Below are positions 35,319-43,319 of a stretch of DNA of 64,000 nucleotides, one piece after another. Numbering within the stretch: the first letter of the stretch is position 1; every line of letters begins with the position of its first letter. Location: the NCBI RefSeq assembly GCF_000184705.1, contig NC_014831.1, forward strand, positions 1,674,001 to 1,738,000, written 5' to 3'. Origin of the DNA: Thermaerobacter marianensis DSM 12885 (GTDB lineage: Bacteria > Bacillota > Sulfobacillia > Thermaerobacterales > Thermaerobacteraceae). Below the pieces are notes generated by a model. The model was given only the letters and a program-made list of their open reading frames with translations. It did not search any database and was not told the origin of the DNA. The position numbers and the translations under genes are program-made.

Positions 35319-36767
35319 CTACGCCCCGCCACCCGCCCCGCCCCCGGCATCGTCGTGAGAAGCGGGACCGCCCGCACCGCCACCGGCGACCCGTCCGTAA
35401 CCGGCGTCGGCCGCGGCCTGGCCGGCTGCCGGGCCGTGGCCGGGTTCCGGTGCGGCGGCGCCGTCCCCATCCGGCAACAGCCCCGCCCGCCGGAAGATGA
35501 AGTCGATGTGGCGCAGGTAGGCCTTGGGATCGAACAGGGCCTCGATCTCCTCCGGGGCGAGCACCTCCCGCACCCGCGGGTCTTCCGCCACCAGCCGGCG
35601 GAAGGGCTTGTCCCCCTGCCAGCCCCGCATGGCCAGCTCCTGGACGATGGCGTAGGCGTCTTCGCGGCGGAGGCCGCGTTCCACCAGCGCCAGGAGCACC
35701 CGCTGGGAGTAGATCAGCCCGCCCGTCCGCTCCAGGTTGGCGGCCATGGCCTCGGGGTAGACGTGCAGGTCGCGAACGATCTCGGCCAGCAGCGCGGTCA
35801 TGTAGTCGGCCAGGATCAGGGCATCGGGCAGGACGATGCGTTCCACCGACGAGTGGGAGATGTCCCGCTCGTGCCAGAGGGCCTGGTTCTCCAGGGCGCT
35901 CAGCAGGTAGCCACGGATCACCCGCGCCAGGCCCGAGATCCGCTCGCACTTCTCGGGATTGCGCTTGTGGGGCATGGCCGAGGAGCCCTTCTGGCCCGCA
36001 CGGAAGGGCTCTTCCACCTCACGGACCTCGGTGCGCTGCAGGTGGCGGATCTCCACGGCCATCTTGTCGTAGGTGCCGGCCAGGATGGCCAGGGCGGCCA
36101 GGAGCTCGGCGTGCCGGTCGCGGGCCACGATCTGGCTGGAGACGGTCTCCGGCTCCAGCCCCAGCCGCCGGCACACGTAGGCCTCGACCCGCGGGTCCAC
36201 GTGGGCGAAGGTGCCGACGGCGCCGGAGATCTTGCCCACGGCCACCGCCCGCCGCGCCCGCTCCAGGCGCTCCAGGTTGCGGCCGAGCTCGGCGTACCAG
36301 AGGGCCAGCTTGAGGCCGAAGGTGATGGGCTCGGCGTGGACCCCGTGGGTGCGGCCCATCATCACCGTGTCCTTGTGGCGCCGGGCCTGCTCCCCCACGG
36401 CCTCCCGCAGGGCGCGCACCTCGCGCACCAGGAGGTCCACCGCCTGGGTGAGGTTGACGGCAAGGGCCGTGTCGACCACGTCGGACGAGGTCAGGCCGTA
36501 GTGGACCCAGCGGGCGTCGTCGCCCACCTGCTCGGCGATGGCGGTGGTGAAGGCGATGACGTCGTGGTGGACTTGCCGCTCGATGGCGAGGATCCGGTCC
36601 ACATCGATGCGGGCCCGCCGGCGGATGCGGGCCGCCGTGCCCTTGGGCACGGTGCCCAGTTCCTCCCACGCCTCGACGACCAGGAGCTCGACCTCGAGCC
36701 AGGTGGCGTACTTGTGCTCCAGGGTCCAGAGGCGGCCCATGGCAGGCCGGGTGTAGCGCTCGATCAT
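35319..36767 (-). CDS. purB: Adenylosuccinate lyase PurB
   Basis: Splits SAICAR to AICAR and adenylosuccinate to AMP, so it serves both IMP and AMP synthesis. Fumarase/aspartase superfamily: begins [14 protein letters not shown], has [26 protein letters not shown] with the catalytic His, and the signature [11 protein letters not shown]. The enzyme ends near residue 435; the remaining 45 residues are a Gly/Ala tail. ATG 36767 overlaps the purE stop as ATGA. Confidence 0.97.
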   Translation of the reverse strand: MIERYTRPAMGRLWTLEHKYATWLEVELLVVEAWEELGTVPKGTAARIRRRARIDVDRILAIERQVHHDVIAFTTAIAEQVGDDARWVHYGLTSSDVVDTALAVNLTQAVDLLVREVRALREAVGEQARRHKDTVMMGRTHGVHAEPITFGLKLALWYAELGRNLERLERARRAVAVGKISGAVGTFAHVDPRVEAYVCRRLGLEPETVSSQIVARDRHAELLAALAILAGTYDKMAVEIRHLQRTEVREVEEPFRAGQKGSSAMPHKRNPEKCERISGLARVIRGYLLSALENQALWHERDISHSSVERIVLPDALILADYMTALLAEIVRDLHVYPEAMAANLERTGGLIYSQRVLLALVERGLRREDAYAIVQELAMRGWQGDKPFRRLVAEDPRVREVLAPEEIEALFDPKAYLRHIDFIFRRAGLLPDGDGAAAPEPGHGPAAGQAAADAGYGRVAGGGAGGPASHDDAGGGAGGGA

Positions 36768-37534
36768 GAGGCCATCTCCTGCCTGGTTCCTGGGTGCTCC
36801 TTGGTTGCGGGGCGCTCCTCCCCGGTCTCAGGATGGTCGCCGCGCCGGCCCGGCTGCGCGGACGAACCGGCCGCAGCGGGCGCGGCCGCGGCCGCAGGTG
36901 CCCCCGCCGCGGCAGCGGTCGCCGTCAGGGTGCCGGCAGCCGGGGTCGCGGTATTCGTAGCCGGCGCCACGGCCGCCGCCACGGTGGCCAGCTCCTCCTG
37001 CAGCCGCCGGTCGGCTTCCTCGACCCGGGCCTGCATCCGCTGCCGGTAGGCCTCGAGCCGCTCCCGCAGGACGGGATCCTTCAGCGCCAGGATGCGGGCG
37101 GCCAGCAAAGCGGCGTTGGCGGCGCCGTCCAAGGCGACGGTGGCCACGGGCACGCCGCGCGGCATTTGGGCCGTGGCCAGCAGGGCGTCCAGGCCCCCGG
37201 CGGCCCCGCCCTTGAGCGGGACGCCGATGACGGGCAGCAGGGTGTGGGCGGCCACGACCCCCGCCAGGTGGGCGGCGCTGCCCGCGGCGGCGATCAGGAC
37301 CTCCAGGCCGCGATCCGCCGCCGAGCCGGCGTAGCGGGCCACCCGCTCGGGCGTGCGGTGAGCCGAGGCCACGGTGGCTTCGAAGGGGATGCCCAGCTCC
37401 TTGAGGACCTCGAAAGCCTGGCGCAGGACGGGCAGGTCGGAGTCGCTGCCCATGAGGATGCCGACGCGGGGCGCCGCGCCGTCCCCTGCGACGGCGTGCC
37501 CCTGGCGCCGGTCCGGAGCCGCTTCCGGTGACAC
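36764..37534 (-). CDS. purE: N5-CAIR mutase PurE with C-terminal extension
   Basis: Moves the carboxyl group from N5-CAIR to CAIR. The catalytic core is [49 protein letters not shown] and [11 protein letters not shown], which reads as class I PurE (the kind that needs PurK) rather than the class II AIR carboxylase. GTG 37534 has GGGAGGG upstream; 256 residues against about 165. The last 75 residues are an Ala/Thr/Gly-rich tail that includes a GGACGAACC motif. It is the first gene of the eleven-gene run. purK is not in the window. Confidence 0.95.
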   Translation of the reverse strand: MSPEAAPDRRQGHAVAGDGAAPRVGILMGSDSDLPVLRQAFEVLKELGIPFEATVASAHRTPERVARYAGSAADRGLEVLIAAAGSAAHLAGVVAAHTLLPVIGVPLKGGAAGGLDALLATAQMPRGVPVATVALDGAANAALLAARILALKDPVLRERLEAYRQRMQARVEEADRRLQEELATVAAAVAPATNTATPAAGTLTATAAAAGAPAAAAAPAAAGSSAQPGRRGDHPETGEERPATKEHPGTRQEMAS

Positions 37535-37691
37535 GGCAGTCCCTCCCCGGTGGTTTTGGCCGCTGCCCGGCGGTCGCCGGACGGGATGTGCGGACCGGTA
37601 CGCGCCGGCCCTGGCACGACCGGCGCCCGGCCCCCGACGGCAAGGAGCCAATCGTTCGGAATATTGGGACTACGTTACCCGTCCAATAGGC

Positions 37692-37720
37692 ATTGCAACG
37701 GTTTGTTTAACGAATGTCAA
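37692..37720 (-). promoter_or_regulatory. Promoter of the purE-purD run
   Basis: On the minus strand a perfect -35 TTGACA (37720-37715) is followed after 17 bases by TGCAAT (37697-37692). Transcription would start about 150 bases before purE. The surrounding 37650-37750 is the most AT-rich stretch near here and holds GTTCG/CGAA cores at 37654, 37711 and 37742, loosely like PurR boxes. The match of ATTCCGAACGAT (minus strand, around 37656) to the PurBox consensus is 10 of 12. Confidence 0.6.
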
Positions 37721-37919
37721 GCCCGGTGATCCGGGAATAACGTTCGCGTTTTGGGGCGCACCGGCGGGCACGCCCACGCCCATTGTGGTCGCCGGCACCG
37801 CGGGCGAAACCGCGTAGCAACCGCCGGGCAGGAGCGGGCCCGTGCATCGGGAACCCTGTGACGTGGGCGCGCGGGCGGTGGAGGCCCGCGGCCCGGTACC
37901 TGGGAAGGAGGCGCACGCT

Positions 37920-38273
37920 GTGTTCGTCGTGATCAACCGCATCCGGCCCGAACCCGGCACCGAGCGGCAACTGGAGGAAGCCTTTTCCCGCACGCCGGGT
38001 ATGAAGGACGTGCCCGGTTGCCTGGGGTTCGAATTCTGGCGGCGGGAGCTGGCGGCACCGGCCGGCCACCCCGGAACGGTGGAACCGGCCCCGGCCGGCG
38101 CGGCCGGCCAGGCGGAGCGGGCCGAGTACCTGGTGGTGACCCGCTGGGAATCCCGGGAAGCCTTTGAGGCCTGGCGGCGCAGCCCCCATTTCCAGCACGC
38201 CCACCGGAACACGTCGGCGTCCGCCGGTGCCCGCAGCGAGCTGCTGGTCTACGAGGTGCTCCGCCACGGGTAA
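37920..38273 (+). CDS. HmoA/IsdG-like heme-degrading or ABM-fold monooxygenase
   Basis: A 117-residue dimeric alpha/beta-barrel protein. The text FVVINRIRPEPGTERQLEEAFSRTPGM, PGCLGFEFWRRE, and YLVVTRWESREAFEAWRRSPHFQHAH follows B. subtilis HmoA closely, so heme degradation is the likely role. Family relatives with other substrates exist. A Gly/Ala loop of about 20 residues sits between the two strands. GTG 37920 has AAGGAGG eight bases upstream. It diverges from purE. Confidence 0.85.
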   Translation: MFVVINRIRPEPGTERQLEEAFSRTPGMKDVPGCLGFEFWRRELAAPAGHPGTVEPAPAGAAGQAERAEYLVVTRWESREAFEAWRRSPHFQHAHRNTSASAGARSELLVYEVLRHG

Positions 38274-38330
38274 GAATCTAAGATGCGGAATCCAAGCCGG
38301 CGCCGCCGCCGGTTGCAGGCGACCCGGTCA

Positions 38331-38359
38331 TTGACGGAGGGACGGCGGGTTCCCATAAT
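38331..38359 (+). promoter_or_regulatory. Promoter of the DUF4395 gene
   Basis: TTGACG (38331-38336), 17 bases, CATAAT (38354-38359): a near-consensus vegetative-type promoter. The predicted start is about 80 bases before the ATG at 38449. Confidence 0.7.
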
Positions 38360-38375
38360 CGGGGTAAGGCGAATA

Positions 38376-38402
38376 TCGAGTAATCCGATAGGGATTTCTC
38401 GA
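38376..38402 (+). repeat. Inverted repeat in the leader of the DUF4395 gene
   Basis: TCGAGTAATCC-GATAG-GGATTTCTCGA: 11-base arms with one mismatch, lying just after the predicted transcription start. It could be a repressor site or a leader hairpin. No T tract follows. Confidence 0.5.
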
Positions 38403-38448
38403 CACGCCGGTGGCGATCGCCACACGCCACCCCGAGGAGGGACCCGCC

Positions 38449-38907
38449 ATGCGCGACGGCATCCCCGTGCCGCTGGTCCGCGCCAATCAGGCCTTCATCA
38501 TTCTGGCCGCGGTGGCGAGCTTCGTCTTCCAGTTCCGAGCCGGAGCCCTGATCGGCTTGGCCGTTCTCGTGCTGCCGCTGCTCTTCGGCCCCCGGGCCCA
38601 CCTGGTCTTCCACCTGGCCCGGCCCCTGGTGGCCCGGCGGCTGCCGGGCGCCGAGCGGGAGGACGCCCACGTGCAGCGGTTCAACCAGACCCTGGCGGCG
38701 CTGTTCTTCGCCATCGGTGCCGCCGGCCTCTACCTGCTGGAGCCCGTGGCGCCGCTGTGGGGGGCCGTGGTGGGCTGGGGCGCCCTGCTGGCGGTGGCCA
38801 CGGTGGCCTTCATCGCCACCCGCGGCTTCTGCCTGGGGTGCACGGTCTACTACCAGCTGGTGCGGCGCGGCTGGATCCGCCGGCCCGGGCCGACGACCGC
38901 AGCGTAG
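38449..38907 (+). CDS. DUF4395 family membrane protein
   Basis: A 152-residue integral membrane protein of unknown function. It has four hydrophobic helices (about 8-25, 28-47, 80-98, 100-120), the family pattern VRANQAFIILAAV at the start and VQRFNQTLAALFFAIGAAGL in the middle, and ends with RGFCLGCTVYYQL. The paired cysteines and the company such proteins keep elsewhere suggest a thiol or sulfur role, but that is inference. ATG 38449 has GAGGAGGG seven bases upstream. Confidence 0.85.
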   Translation: MRDGIPVPLVRANQAFIILAAVASFVFQFRAGALIGLAVLVLPLLFGPRAHLVFHLARPLVARRLPGAEREDAHVQRFNQTLAALFFAIGAAGLYLLEPVAPLWGAVVGWGALLAVATVAFIATRGFCLGCTVYYQLVRRGWIRRPGPTTAA

Positions 38908-39104
38908 CCGCCGGGTGACGGCCGCTGCGTCCACCGCCGGGGGAACGGCTGCGATGGCAACGGTGGGAGGAGGAGCCGGCACCCCGCCGCCCATGGCGGC
39001 GGTTCCCTGAAGCGGGCACCGGTCCCGGTCCCGGGTTCGGGGTCGCTGGTACCGGGTGGTCGTCCCGGGCGCCGGATCGCGGGCACCGGCTCGAGCAGCA
39101 GGTC

Positions 39105-39133
39105 TTGACAAGTCCGGCATCACCGTCCATAGT
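39105..39133 (+). promoter_or_regulatory. Promoter of the cimA leader
   Basis: TTGACA (39105-39110), 17 bases, CATAGT (39128-39133). This places the transcription start near 39140, about 90 bases before T-box stem I and 650 bases before the cimA start. Confidence 0.65.
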
Positions 39134-39224
39134 AGTCGCCAAACCACAACGACCCACCTGACAACGGCCGTCATGGCCCCCATGACGCCCAACGGCGAGG
39201 GGGAGGACGAGTACCCGGCCGCCG

Positions 39225-39760
39225 GCCGGCCAGAGAGCGGGACCACGGGCTGGAAGTCCCGTCCGGAGGCGCCGCGGGAACATCCCCTCCCCGGTCGGAT
39301 CCTGGTCCGGCGCCTGCACGGCGCCGGCAGGTTCCGGCCCGCTGCCGCCCGAACGGGTGGAACCGGCCCACCGGTGCCGCCCCGGCCCCCGGCCCTGTGG
39401 GGAGCCGGTGGCAAGGCGCCGGCGATTCCCCTGCCCCGGTTCCACCCCAGTAGACGCGGCCGGGTTCTCCCGTTACCGGGACAGGGCATCGCTCCGCCCC
39501 TGCCTCCGTGCCCGCCGGGGCCGGACCACCGGAGGTCCCGACCTGCGCATCCTGCCGTCGAACCCCCGCCCGACCGGCCACGGCAACCCCGGCACGGAGT
39601 CTGCAAGGGGCGCCGGGCCGTGCCCGGCGAGTGGGCCGCGTCCCGGCCCGACCTGCACCTCCGCCAGCCCGAGGCAGCAGGCCGGCCGGGGCCCGCGGCC
39701 AATGAGGGTGGTACCGCGGATGGCAACCACGCCCCCGTCCCTCGGGACGGGGGCTTTTTC
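39225..39760 (+). promoter_or_regulatory. T-box riboswitch of cimA, probably isoleucine-responsive
   Basis: The leader contains stem I with AGAGAG (39232-39237) and its partner GGGCTGGAAGTCCCG. The candidate specifier is ATC at 39282-39284 in GGGAACATCCCC. The T-box proper is GAGGGTGGTACCGCGG (39704-39719), followed by a strong terminator. Uncharged tRNA-Ile would pair with ATC and with the T-box and prevent termination. An isoleucine specifier fits citramalate synthase. The distance between stem I and the T-box (about 460 bases) is unusually long and GC-rich; the intermediate stems were not drawn. Confidence 0.85.
39731..39760 (+). terminator. T-box terminator before cimA
   Basis: GCCCCCGTCCC-TC-GGGACGGGGGC followed by TTTTTCATTT: a perfect 11-bp intrinsic terminator, 29 bases before the cimA start. 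In a T-box leader it competes with the antiterminator formed around the T-box sequence. Confidence 0.92.
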
Positions 39761-39788
39761 ATTTCGGACCCCCCAGGAGGTGATCCCC

Positions 39789-41678
39789 ATGGGCGACGGA
39801 ACCGCTGTCCGTCCCCCGCACCGCCCCGATGGTGGACCCGCTGGCGACGCCCAACGGCTCGATGGCCAAGCCCGCCGCGCCGCCGCCGGCGCCCCTGGCG
39901 GGCCGACCGGCCCCGCCGGCCGACCCGCCGGCGAGGCCGGAGCAGGCTCGACCCCGCTGGACGTGGTGCTCTACGACACCACCCTGCGCGACGGCACCCA
40001 GCGCGCCGGGATCCACCTGACCCTGGCCGACAAGGTGCGCCTGGCGCGCCGGCTCGACGCCTTCGGCATCCCCTACGTGGAGGGCGGCTGGCCCGGGTCG
40101 AACCCGAAGGATGCCGCGTTCTTCCGGGTCCTGCAGGACCAGCCCCTGGAGCGGGCCCGGCTCGTCGCCTTCACCAGCACCCGCCGCCCCGGCCACGCGG
40201 CCCACCACGACCCGGTCCTGGCCGCGGCGCTGGCCGCCGCCACCCCCGCCGTGTGCGTGGTCGGCAAGGCGTGGGACCGGCACGTCACCGTCGCCCTGGG
40301 CACCACCCTGGCGGAAAACCTGGCCATGGTGCGGGAGACGGTGGCCTTTCTCAAGGAGCACGGCCGGGAGGTGATCTTCGACGCCGAGCACTTCTTCGAC
40401 GGGTTCGCCGCCAACCCGGACTACGCCCTGGCCGTGCTGGCGGCGGCGGAGGAGGCCGGCGCCGACTGGCTCGTCCTCTGCGACACCAACGGGGGGACCC
40501 TGCCGGGCGCCATTGCCCAGGCGGTGCGGGCCGCAGCCGCGTGCACCCGGGTCCCCCTGGGCATCCACTGCCACGACGACGCGGGCCTCGGCGTCGCCAA
40601 CTCCCTGGCTGCCGTGGAAGCCGGCTGCCGGATGGTCCAGGGCACGGTGAACGGCTACGGCGAGCGGTGCGGCAACGCCAACCTGCTGACCATCGCCGCC
40701 AACCTGGAGCTCAAGATGGGCCGCCGCTGCCTGCCGCCCGGCGCCCTGGCCGGCCTCACCGCCCTGAGCCGCTTCACCAGCGAGGTGGCCAACCTGCCCC
40801 ACCGGGAGGAAGCCCCTTACGTGGGCGCCAACGCCTTCGCCCACAAGGCCGGCATCCACGTCTCCGCCCTGCTCAAGGAACCCGCCCTCTACGAGCACGT
40901 GGACCCCGCACGGGTGGGCAACGGGCGCCGGGTGCTGGTCTCCGAGCTCAGCGGCCGTGCCAACCTCCGCTACGTGCTGGGTTCCGATCTGGACGAACCG
41001 GCCCTGGCCCGGCTCCTGGCGCGGGTCAAGGAGCTGGAGCACCAGGGGTACCAGTTCGAAGGGGCCGAGGGCACCCTGGCCCTGCTGGCCTGGGAAGCGA
41101 GGCGGGCCGCGGACTCTTCCGGCCCCGCCGCTTCCGGCTCCACCCTTCCCCGCTCGGCGGGGGATCCGCCGGAGGCCCCCTTCGTCCTGGAATCCTACCG
41201 GGTCACCGCCGCCCACGAGCCCGGCGCCGGTTCCCGGGTCGAGGCCACCATCAAGGTGCGGGTCGGCGGCCGGGTCGTCCACACCGCGGCCGAGGGCAAC
41301 GGGCCCGTCAACGCCCTGGACGCCGCCCTGCGGAAGGCGCTGTCGGAGGTCTACCCGGACGTCCAGCAGGTCCGGCTGGTGGACTACAAGGTGCGGGTCC
41401 TGGAGGGCGACGCCGGCACCGGCGCCCGCGTGCGGGTGCTGGTGGAGTGCACCGACGGCCGGCGGCGGTGGGGCACCGTGGGCGTGTCCACCAACATCTT
41501 GGAGGCGTCGTGGCACGCCCTGGCCGACGGCCTCCGCTATTATCTCTTGGGGTTGCATGCGTCGGGGTTGAACGCGGCCGCCGCAGCGGCCGGCGCCTCC
41601 GGCGAAGCTCGGCCCGATGCGGACGCCGCCGGCGGGCCCGGCCCGGCCCGCACTGCCGCGTCCCGGGTGGTCGGGTAG
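39789..41678 (+). CDS. cimA: (R)-citramalate synthase CimA
   Basis: Condenses pyruvate and acetyl-CoA to citramalate, opening the threonine-independent route to isoleucine. HMGL-like TIM barrel with LYDTTLRDGTQRAG at about residue 60, YVEGGWPGSNPKD, GIHCHDDAGLGVANSLAA (metal-binding HxH), and QGTVNGYGERCGNANL. The C-terminal LeuA dimer domain starts near 470 (VLESYRVTAAHEPG...ATIKV). This is the TIGR00977-type CimA rather than isopropylmalate synthase. 629 residues against about 530, with a 57-residue Pro/Ala/Gly N-terminal extension and a C-terminal tail. ATG 39789 follows AGGAGGTG. Confidence 0.92.
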   Translation: MGDGTAVRPPHRPDGGPAGDAQRLDGQARRAAAGAPGGPTGPAGRPAGEAGAGSTPLDVVLYDTTLRDGTQRAGIHLTLADKVRLARRLDAFGIPYVEGGWPGSNPKDAAFFRVLQDQPLERARLVAFTSTRRPGHAAHHDPVLAAALAAATPAVCVVGKAWDRHVTVALGTTLAENLAMVRETVAFLKEHGREVIFDAEHFFDGFAANPDYALAVLAAAEEAGADWLVLCDTNGGTLPGAIAQAVRAAAACTRVPLGIHCHDDAGLGVANSLAAVEAGCRMVQGTVNGYGERCGNANLLTIAANLELKMGRRCLPPGALAGLTALSRFTSEVANLPHREEAPYVGANAFAHKAGIHVSALLKEPALYEHVDPARVGNGRRVLVSELSGRANLRYVLGSDLDEPALARLLARVKELEHQGYQFEGAEGTLALLAWEARRAADSSGPAASGSTLPRSAGDPPEAPFVLESYRVTAAHEPGAGSRVEATIKVRVGGRVVHTAAEGNGPVNALDAALRKALSEVYPDVQQVRLVDYKVRVLEGDAGTGARVRVLVECTDGRRRWGTVGVSTNILEASWHALADGLRYYLLGLHASGLNAAAAAAGASGEARPDADAAGGPGPARTAASRVVG

Positions 41679-41868
41679 GCGCCGGTCCCGCACCGGAGGC
41701 GGGCCGATCCTGTGGGTGCATTCGTCCCGCCGCCGGCGCCACCGGCTCGCCCGCCCCGAAAGGGGCGACGCGCGTTCGCTGCGGGTCGACCGGTTGCCGG
41801 CTTGACCGTGGACGCGGCGCGGGCGCCGCCGGAAGGACGGCCCCGGACCGACCAGGGCGGGCGATGGC

Positions 41869-41900
41869 GACGGGCGCCGCGTCAAACCGCGGCGCCCGTC
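41869..41900. terminator. Hairpin between convergent cimA and the A-type carrier gene
   Basis: GACGGGCGCCGCG-TCAAAC-CGCGGCGCCCGTC: a perfect 13-bp stem whose loop holds the stop codon of the minus-strand gene. It lies at the junction of two converging genes, where a bidirectional terminator is expected. Neither side has a T tract, so termination is only a suggestion. Confidence 0.45.
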
Positions 41901-42256
41901 TCGTCGCAAGAACGGGGCTGGCCGGCCTCGTCCCGGGTACGGAAGGACTGGCCGCAGCCGCAAGTGTGGATGGCGTTGGGGTTGTGGATGGCAAAGCCCG
42001 ATCCCGCCAGGGACTCCACGTAATCGATCTGGGCGCCCTTGAGGAAGCGGGCGCTCATGGCGTCGACCACGACGCGGATGCCGTCCTGCTCGATCACCTG
42101 GTCGTCGTCACTGCGGTTGGAGTCGAAGGCCAGGCCGTAACTGAAGCCGCTGCAGCCCCCGGGCTGGACGAACACCCGCAGGGCCAGGTCGTCCCGCCGG
42201 CGCTCGGCCAGCAACTCCCGGACCTTGCGGGCGGCTTCCGGCGTCAGGGTAATCAC
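41882..42256 (-). CDS. A-type iron-sulfur carrier (HesB/IscA/ErpA family)
   Basis: Carries and inserts Fe-S clusters. The three conserved cysteines are Cys35 (GGCSGFSY) and Cys99 and Cys101 (TCGCGQSF). GTG 42256 follows GGAGGTGA; 124 residues with a short tail that has one further Cys. No isc or suf genes are adjacent, but the Fe-S-rich KorAB genes lie just upstream on the same strand. Confidence 0.93.
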   Translation of the reverse strand: MITLTPEAARKVRELLAERRRDDLALRVFVQPGGCSGFSYGLAFDSNRSDDDQVIEQDGIRVVVDAMSARFLKGAQIDYVESLAGSGFAIHNPNAIHTCGCGQSFRTRDEAGQPRSCDETGAAV

Positions 42257-42342
42257 GGCGTCACCTCCCCTGAGCCCGGGCGGGGCCGGCGTCCGGCCCC
42301 GTCCTCTCTTCCAGGATAGCACAGCCGGCGATGGCACAGCGC

Positions 42343-42381
42343 GCGACGGGGGAACCCGGCCGGGCCGGGTTCCCCCGTCGC
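42343..42381. repeat. Perfect 18-bp hairpin downstream of korB
   Basis: GCGACGGGGGAACCCGGC - CGG - its exact complement: an 18-bp stem with a 3-base loop, 78 bases beyond korB and 87 bases before the A-type carrier gene. No T tract follows in either direction. It may end or stabilise the korAB transcript, or be a dispersed palindromic element. Confidence 0.75.
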
Positions 42382-42458
42382 CGAGCGGCAAGCCCCCGCC
42401 CGGCCGCGTTCCTCCCGGCGGACCCGGGCGCTGGGGCCTCCGGCCGGGCGCCGCGGCC

Positions 42459-43319
42459 TCAGGCGAACTGGGCCTCCAGCACCTCGTACTCCGCCGGATC
42501 CAGGTCGAGGGGCCGCTTGGCCAGACCCTCCTCGGGGAAGCCCGGCAGCTGCTCTTCGAAGGTGGGCTTGTCGGTCTCGTACACCACGCCGATCACCAGG
42601 CCGCCCGTCTCCATGACCTTGCGCAGGGCCGCCTCCCGGTCGTGGCGGTCGTAGGCCGGATCCTCGTCCAGGTTGACCAGCCGCTCCTTGAAGTAGTCGT
42701 ACGTGTTGAGCTTGTTGAAGGTCACGCAGGGGCTGAACACGTTGACCAGGGAGAAGCCCTTGTGCTGGATCGCCTTCTTGAAGACCTCGGCCATGTGGTT
42801 GATCTCGCCCGAGAAGGCCTGGGCCACGAAGCCGCAGCCCTGGGCCAGGGCCAGCTCCAGCGGCCGGATGGGCTCCTCCACCGAGCCGTAGGGCGAGGTC
42901 TTGGTCTTCATGCCCTTGTCGCTGGTGGGCGCCAGCTGGCCCGTGGTGAGGCCGTAGATGTGGTTGTCCATGACGATGTACGTCAGGTCCACGTTCCGCC
43001 GGATGGCGTGGATCACGTGGCTCAGGCCGATGCCGTACCCGTCGCCGTCGCCGCCGGCGGCGATCACCGTCAGGTCCCGGTTGGCCAGCTTGACGCCCTG
43101 GGCGATGGGCAGGGCCCGGCCGTGGATGCCGTGGAAGCCGTAGCCGCCGAAATACTGGGAGATCTTGCCCGAGCAGCCGATGCCCGAGACCACCACCACG
43201 TCCTCAGGCTCCAGCCCCAGGTCGGCCACTGCCCGGGTCAGGGCGTTGAGCACGCCGAAGTCGCCGCAGCCCGGGCACCACGTGGGCCGGGCCGCCCGAA
43301 AGTCCGCCACCTTAGCCAT
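42459..43319 (-). CDS. korB: 2-oxoacid:ferredoxin oxidoreductase beta subunit KorB
   Basis: TPP-binding subunit that decarboxylates a 2-oxoacid (2-oxoglutarate by family) with ferredoxin as electron acceptor. The cluster Cys and TPP motifs are PTWCPGCGDFGVL, SGIGCSG and the GDGD(x)N-type motif GGDGDGYGIG, then MDNHIYGLTTGQ. 286 residues, normal. ATG 43319 overlaps the korA stop by 8 bases. The enzyme would feed reduced ferredoxin and succinyl-CoA (or acetyl-CoA) into metabolism. The substrate is not proven by sequence. Confidence 0.92.
   Translation of the reverse strand: MAKVADFRAARPTWCPGCGDFGVLNALTRAVADLGLEPEDVVVVSGIGCSGKISQYFGGYGFHGIHGRALPIAQGVKLANRDLTVIAAGGDGDGYGIGLSHVIHAIRRNVDLTYIVMDNHIYGLTTGQLAPTSDKGMKTKTSPYGSVEEPIRPLELALAQGCGFVAQAFSGEINHMAEVFKKAIQHKGFSLVNVFSPCVTFNKLNTYDYFKERLVNLDEDPAYDRHDREAALRKVMETGGLVIGVVYETDKPTFEEQLPGFPEEGLAKRPLDLDPAEYEVLEAQFA

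Noticed and set aside
37535-37620. ZTP (pfl) riboswitch before purE, because CCGCCGGGCA and CCACCGGGGAG occur in the leader
   Set aside because: The two blocks are in the wrong order, the second is the purE ribosome-binding site, and the GTGACTGGCG block is missing.
37650-37750. A confident PurR box pair upstream of purE
   Set aside because: Only one 10-of-12 match was found. The other CGAA cores are poor and not at the usual 16-17 base spacing, so it is only mentioned with the promoter.
39045-39060. A second T-box, from GGTACCGGGTGGTCG
   Set aside because: The order of the conserved blocks is wrong, no terminator follows, and it lies upstream of the cimA promoter.
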